A stretch of DNA of 64,000 nt from Tunturiibacter empetritectus (GTDB lineage: Bacteria > Acidobacteriota > Terriglobia > Terriglobales > Acidobacteriaceae). The notes below the pieces were generated by a model that made no database searches, had not been told where the DNA came from, and worked only from the letters and a program-made list of their open reading frames with translations. The translations under genes and the position numbers were made by a program. The stretch covers positions 785,206 through 849,205 of the forward strand of contig NZ_JACHDZ010000001.1 in the NCBI RefSeq assembly GCF_014201375.1. Direction: 5' to 3'. Below are positions 62,019 through 64,000 of this stretch, in pieces. Positions within the stretch are counted from its first letter, which is position 1, and each line of letters opens with the position of its first letter.

Positions 62019-62558
62019 ATGAAGATTTCGATGTGTTTGATGGCGGTTGCAGCGGGGCTCGTCGGCACACAGATGGCTGTGGCCCAGGCAGCGGCACCAG
62101 CGGGATCTACGGGCATGTGCAAGGACGGAACCTACTCGACGGCTGCGAGTAAAGCGGGGGCTTGCCGGGGACACCAGGGGGTGAAGGAGTGGTATGCCGC
62201 TTCGACGGCGAAGGCACCCGCTGCTGGGGCTGCGGCTACTGCACCTGCTGCTGCACCGGTTGCGGCTGCTAAGACAGCTCCGGTTGCTGCGCCTGCGGCT
62301 GCTGCGGCTACTGCACCAGCTGCTGCTGCTGCGTCGGGTGGGACGTCGGGAAAGCTGTCTCCCTCACAGAAGGCTGCTGCTCGTCCGCTGGCTGCTGGTG
62401 GCGGTCCTGGACTGGTGTGGGTGAATACGTCGAGCAACGTCTACCACTGCTATGGGTCGGACTTTTACGGGAAGACGAAGGAAGGCTCTTATATGTCTGA
62501 GGCTGATGCCAAGGCCAAGGGCGCTCATGGGGACCACGGAAAGAGCTGCACCAAGTAA
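62019..62558 (+). CDS. Exported DUF3761-like protein with Ala-rich linker
   Basis: 179 residues. Signal peptide MKISMCLMAVAAGLVGTQMAVAQ with an AGGAGA ribosome site. Residues 31-60 (GMCKDGTYSTAASKAGACRGHQGVKEWY) match the DUF3761 pattern with two cysteines. A linker of Ala/Pro repeats (about 61-110; GCTGCT-type codons) follows. The C-terminus (about 132-178) is a second small domain VWVNTSSNVYHCYGSDFYGKTKEG...HGKSC with two cysteines, seen in many short exported proteins. Function unknown, probably periplasmic. Confidence 0.82.
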   Translation: MKISMCLMAVAAGLVGTQMAVAQAAAPAGSTGMCKDGTYSTAASKAGACRGHQGVKEWYAASTAKAPAAGAAATAPAAAPVAAAKTAPVAAPAAAAATAPAAAAASGGTSGKLSPSQKAAARPLAAGGGPGLVWVNTSSNVYHCYGSDFYGKTKEGSYMSEADAKAKGAHGDHGKSCTK

Positions 62559-62562
62559 GAAG

Positions 62563-62704
62563 GTCCTGCCGGACGGGCCTCCTGCGCGGAGGGCGGTCAC
62601 TTCGTGACGCGTATACCTTGTCTTGGTGAGTCTGGCAGGCTGGTCCTCCCGTTGGTCGGAATGAGAATTTTGTTTCCGACCAACGGGCTGTTCGCTGCCC
62701 GGCA
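62563..62704. repeat. Inverted-repeat element, copy E (left arm and core)
   Basis: GTCCTGCCGGACGGGCCTCC, GCGGAGGGCGGTCACTTCG, GCGTATACCTTGTCTTGG, then the core pair CTCCCGTTGGTCGG ... CCGACCAACGGG around an AT-rich centre. The right outer arm is eroded (CTGCCCGGCA). It lies between the convergent DUF3761-like and M28 peptidase genes. Confidence 0.82.
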
Positions 62705-62716
62705 TAACCTCAGCGT

Positions 62717-63733
62717 TCAGGGGCGCTGGTTGATTAGGCGAATCATCTCGAGGAAGATGTCGCCGGAGATCTGCAGGGAGTGGGCGCTGATTTTGTCGAG
62801 GGTGTCCTTGTCTGTGTGGTGAAAGCCGTCGGGCATGGCGTCGGTGGTGGGACCATAGTGGGCGTCGATCACGTCTAGAACGGGTACGCCGCGTTGCGCG
62901 AAGGGGAGATGGTCGTCTTCCTCGGCCTCGCGGTACTTGAAGATGTTTGCGGAGTGGCCGGTGTTTTTAGCGGCGACTTTTAGCAGGTCGAGCAGCCACG
63001 GGGTGGAGTTTTCTACGTAGTCGATGTTGAGGTCTTTGTCGGCGATCATATCGGCGACGAGGAGGGCTTTGATTTTGGCGAGGGTGCCATCCTGAGACCA
63101 TTTGGCGGCGAGATGGCGGGTGCCGTAGAGAGAGTCGGCGCTGGACCATTTGCCGCTGACGGACTCTTCGCCGTCGTCGAAGACCAGCCAGACAGAGTAG
63201 CCTTCTGGTGGGTGGGCGCGGAGGATGTTGCCTATTTCGATGAGGAGCGCGGAGGTGGCGGCACCGTCGTTCGCGCCGTAGAAGTTGATGTCGCGGAGGT
63301 AGTAGTTGGTCTCGTAGTGAGAGGCGAGGACGATGATGCCGTCTTTTTTGCCGGGGTATTTGACGATGTAGTTGGTCATCGTCTGGAGGCCGGCGGGGGT
63401 GGTGGCGGTGAAGGTGTCGATGATGAAGTTGCCTTTGGCGGCTTCGGGGGCGAAGTGTTGCTTGAAGAAGTCTTCGGCTTTGGCGTGGCCGGGAGAGCCG
63501 TTGAAGCGCTTGGGGGCTACGTCGAGGAGCTGTTTGGTGAGGGTGTAGGCAGCTTGTCCGCTGAAGTGCGGGGCAGCGGTGGGCTGCGCGTTGATGTTGA
63601 TGCGCGCCAGAAGAAGAACGAGCAACAACAACAGCAGATCCTTCGACTGCGTGGTTCGCAAAGAGCGCGAACCACTTCGCTCAGGATGACAGTTCTGGAA
63701 GCTAGATTGTGCCAGGAAAGTTAGGGGGGGCAT
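62717..63733 (-). CDS. Exported M28-family aminopeptidase with repeat-derived signal sequence
   Basis: 338 residues; ATG 63731-63733 overlaps tatC by 13 bases. The M28 core is clear: ASHYETNYYLRDINFYGANDGAATSALLIEI (His and Asp ligands), DDGEESVSGKW (catalytic Glu and ligand), ADMIADKDL (Asp ligand), and HTDKDTLDKI near the end (His ligand). The first 50 residues come from an intergenic repeat: HPERSGSRSLRTTQSKD then a run of leucines LLLLLLVLLLARININAQ, which works as a signal-type hydrophobic core. Removes N-terminal residues from peptides in the periplasm. Confidence 0.88.
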   Translation of the reverse strand: MPPLTFLAQSSFQNCHPERSGSRSLRTTQSKDLLLLLLVLLLARININAQPTAAPHFSGQAAYTLTKQLLDVAPKRFNGSPGHAKAEDFFKQHFAPEAAKGNFIIDTFTATTPAGLQTMTNYIVKYPGKKDGIIVLASHYETNYYLRDINFYGANDGAATSALLIEIGNILRAHPPEGYSVWLVFDDGEESVSGKWSSADSLYGTRHLAAKWSQDGTLAKIKALLVADMIADKDLNIDYVENSTPWLLDLLKVAAKNTGHSANIFKYREAEEDDHLPFAQRGVPVLDVIDAHYGPTTDAMPDGFHHTDKDTLDKISAHSLQISGDIFLEMIRLINQRP

Positions 63734-64000
63734 GCAGCTTTACTGACCTCTTTGGGTTTGCGGCGGGATGGATGGACGAAGTACGCGACGCCTACGCCGA
63801 GGAGATAAAGAACGAGCATGGGACTGGCGAACAGGATCATGCTGAACGGATCGGGCAACGGGCAGATGATGGCCGAGATGAGGAAGATGACGAGGATGGC
63901 GTAGCGGATGTGCTTGATGAGGAACTTGGCGTCGACTATGCCGAAGAGCGAGAGAAAAAAGATGAGGATGGGCAGTTCGAAGCAGATGCCGAGGCCGAGG
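63721..64000 (-). CDS. tatC: Twin-arginine translocase subunit TatC, C-terminal part
   Basis: About 92 codons, running off the end of the window. The frame reads GLGICFELPILIFFLSLFGIV, then DAKFLIKHIRYAILVIFLISAIICPLPDPFSMILFASPMLVLYLLGVGVAYFV, the last two to three helices of TatC with the conserved FELP and PDP motifs. A basic tail (HPSRRKPKEVSK) follows. TatC recognises twin-arginine signals; the window encodes several probable clients (M24 peptidase, Rieske protein, DsrE-like protein). The stop overlaps the M28 start. Confidence 0.92.
   Translation of the reverse strand, partial: LGLGICFELPILIFFLSLFGIVDAKFLIKHIRYAILVIFLISAIICPLPDPFSMILFASPMLVLYLLGVGVAYFVHPSRRKPKEVSKAACPP

Overview
The window looks like a chromosomal segment of a high-GC, Gram-negative acidobacterium, probably Acidobacteriaceae/Terriglobales (the Granulicella/Edaphobacter/Terriglobus group). 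This placement is inference. It rests on TonB-dependent receptors with N-terminal carboxypeptidase-regulatory domains, a caa3 oxidase operon joined to cytochrome b/Rieske genes, a PEP-CTERM protein, and families of short dispersed intergenic repeats. There is no phage, plasmid, CRISPR array, rRNA or intact transposase. Most of the content is housekeeping.

Layout. 1-6.6 kb: partial mercaptopyruvate sulfurtransferase, a TonB-dependent receptor, a DsrE-like protein, a secreted hypothetical, and the lptE-holA pair. 6.6-15.6 kb: DUF4260 protein, ftsH, tilS, a Cys-motif membrane protein, GNAT, ispD - GxxExxY - ispF, a broken signal peptidase I gene and an O-methyltransferase. 15.7-25.5 kb: secreted M14 and S15-type peptidases/hydrolases, an SDR gene divergent from a TetR regulator, a Tat-exported M24 peptidase, fbp and tRNA-Ala(CGC). 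25.5-33.7 kb: one minus-strand respiratory operon (COX2-COX1-COX3-membrane protein-dihaem cytochrome c-Rieske-cytochrome b/c fusion-CtaG), which could carry electrons from menaquinol to oxygen. 33.9-41.9 kb: dinB, tRNA-Gly(CCC), a C-terminal processing protease, a SurA-like chaperone, an OB/HD exonuclease-like protein and small membrane or secreted proteins. 42.1-48.1 kb: aroC-def-fmt-rsmB and a PASTA protein. 48.3-58.6 kb: a second TonB receptor with a small Cys/His protein, CDF and MFS transporters, menaquinone methyltransferase, aroB and nadB. 58.9-64 kb: PepSY-TM protein, PEP-CTERM protein with a sigma-54-type promoter, TerC, DUF3761-like protein, M28 peptidase and tatC (partial).

I do not see a clear undescribed multi-gene defence or biosynthetic system. 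The strongest unusual signals are of genome dynamics and regulation. (1) At least five copies of a roughly 200-bp element with long terminal inverted repeats sit between genes. (2) Intergenic-type repeats have become coding: one inside holA as a roughly 75-residue in-frame insertion, and one supplying the leucine-rich signal sequence of an M28 peptidase. (3) A signal peptidase I gene has lost the segment that should hold its catalytic lysine. (4) A GxxExxY gene between ispD and ispF is frameshifted. (5) Two spaced palindromes lie between the tetR and SDR genes. (6) A -24/-12 promoter with upstream direct repeats precedes the PEP-CTERM gene. (7) The bc/caa3 operon has an unusual composition.
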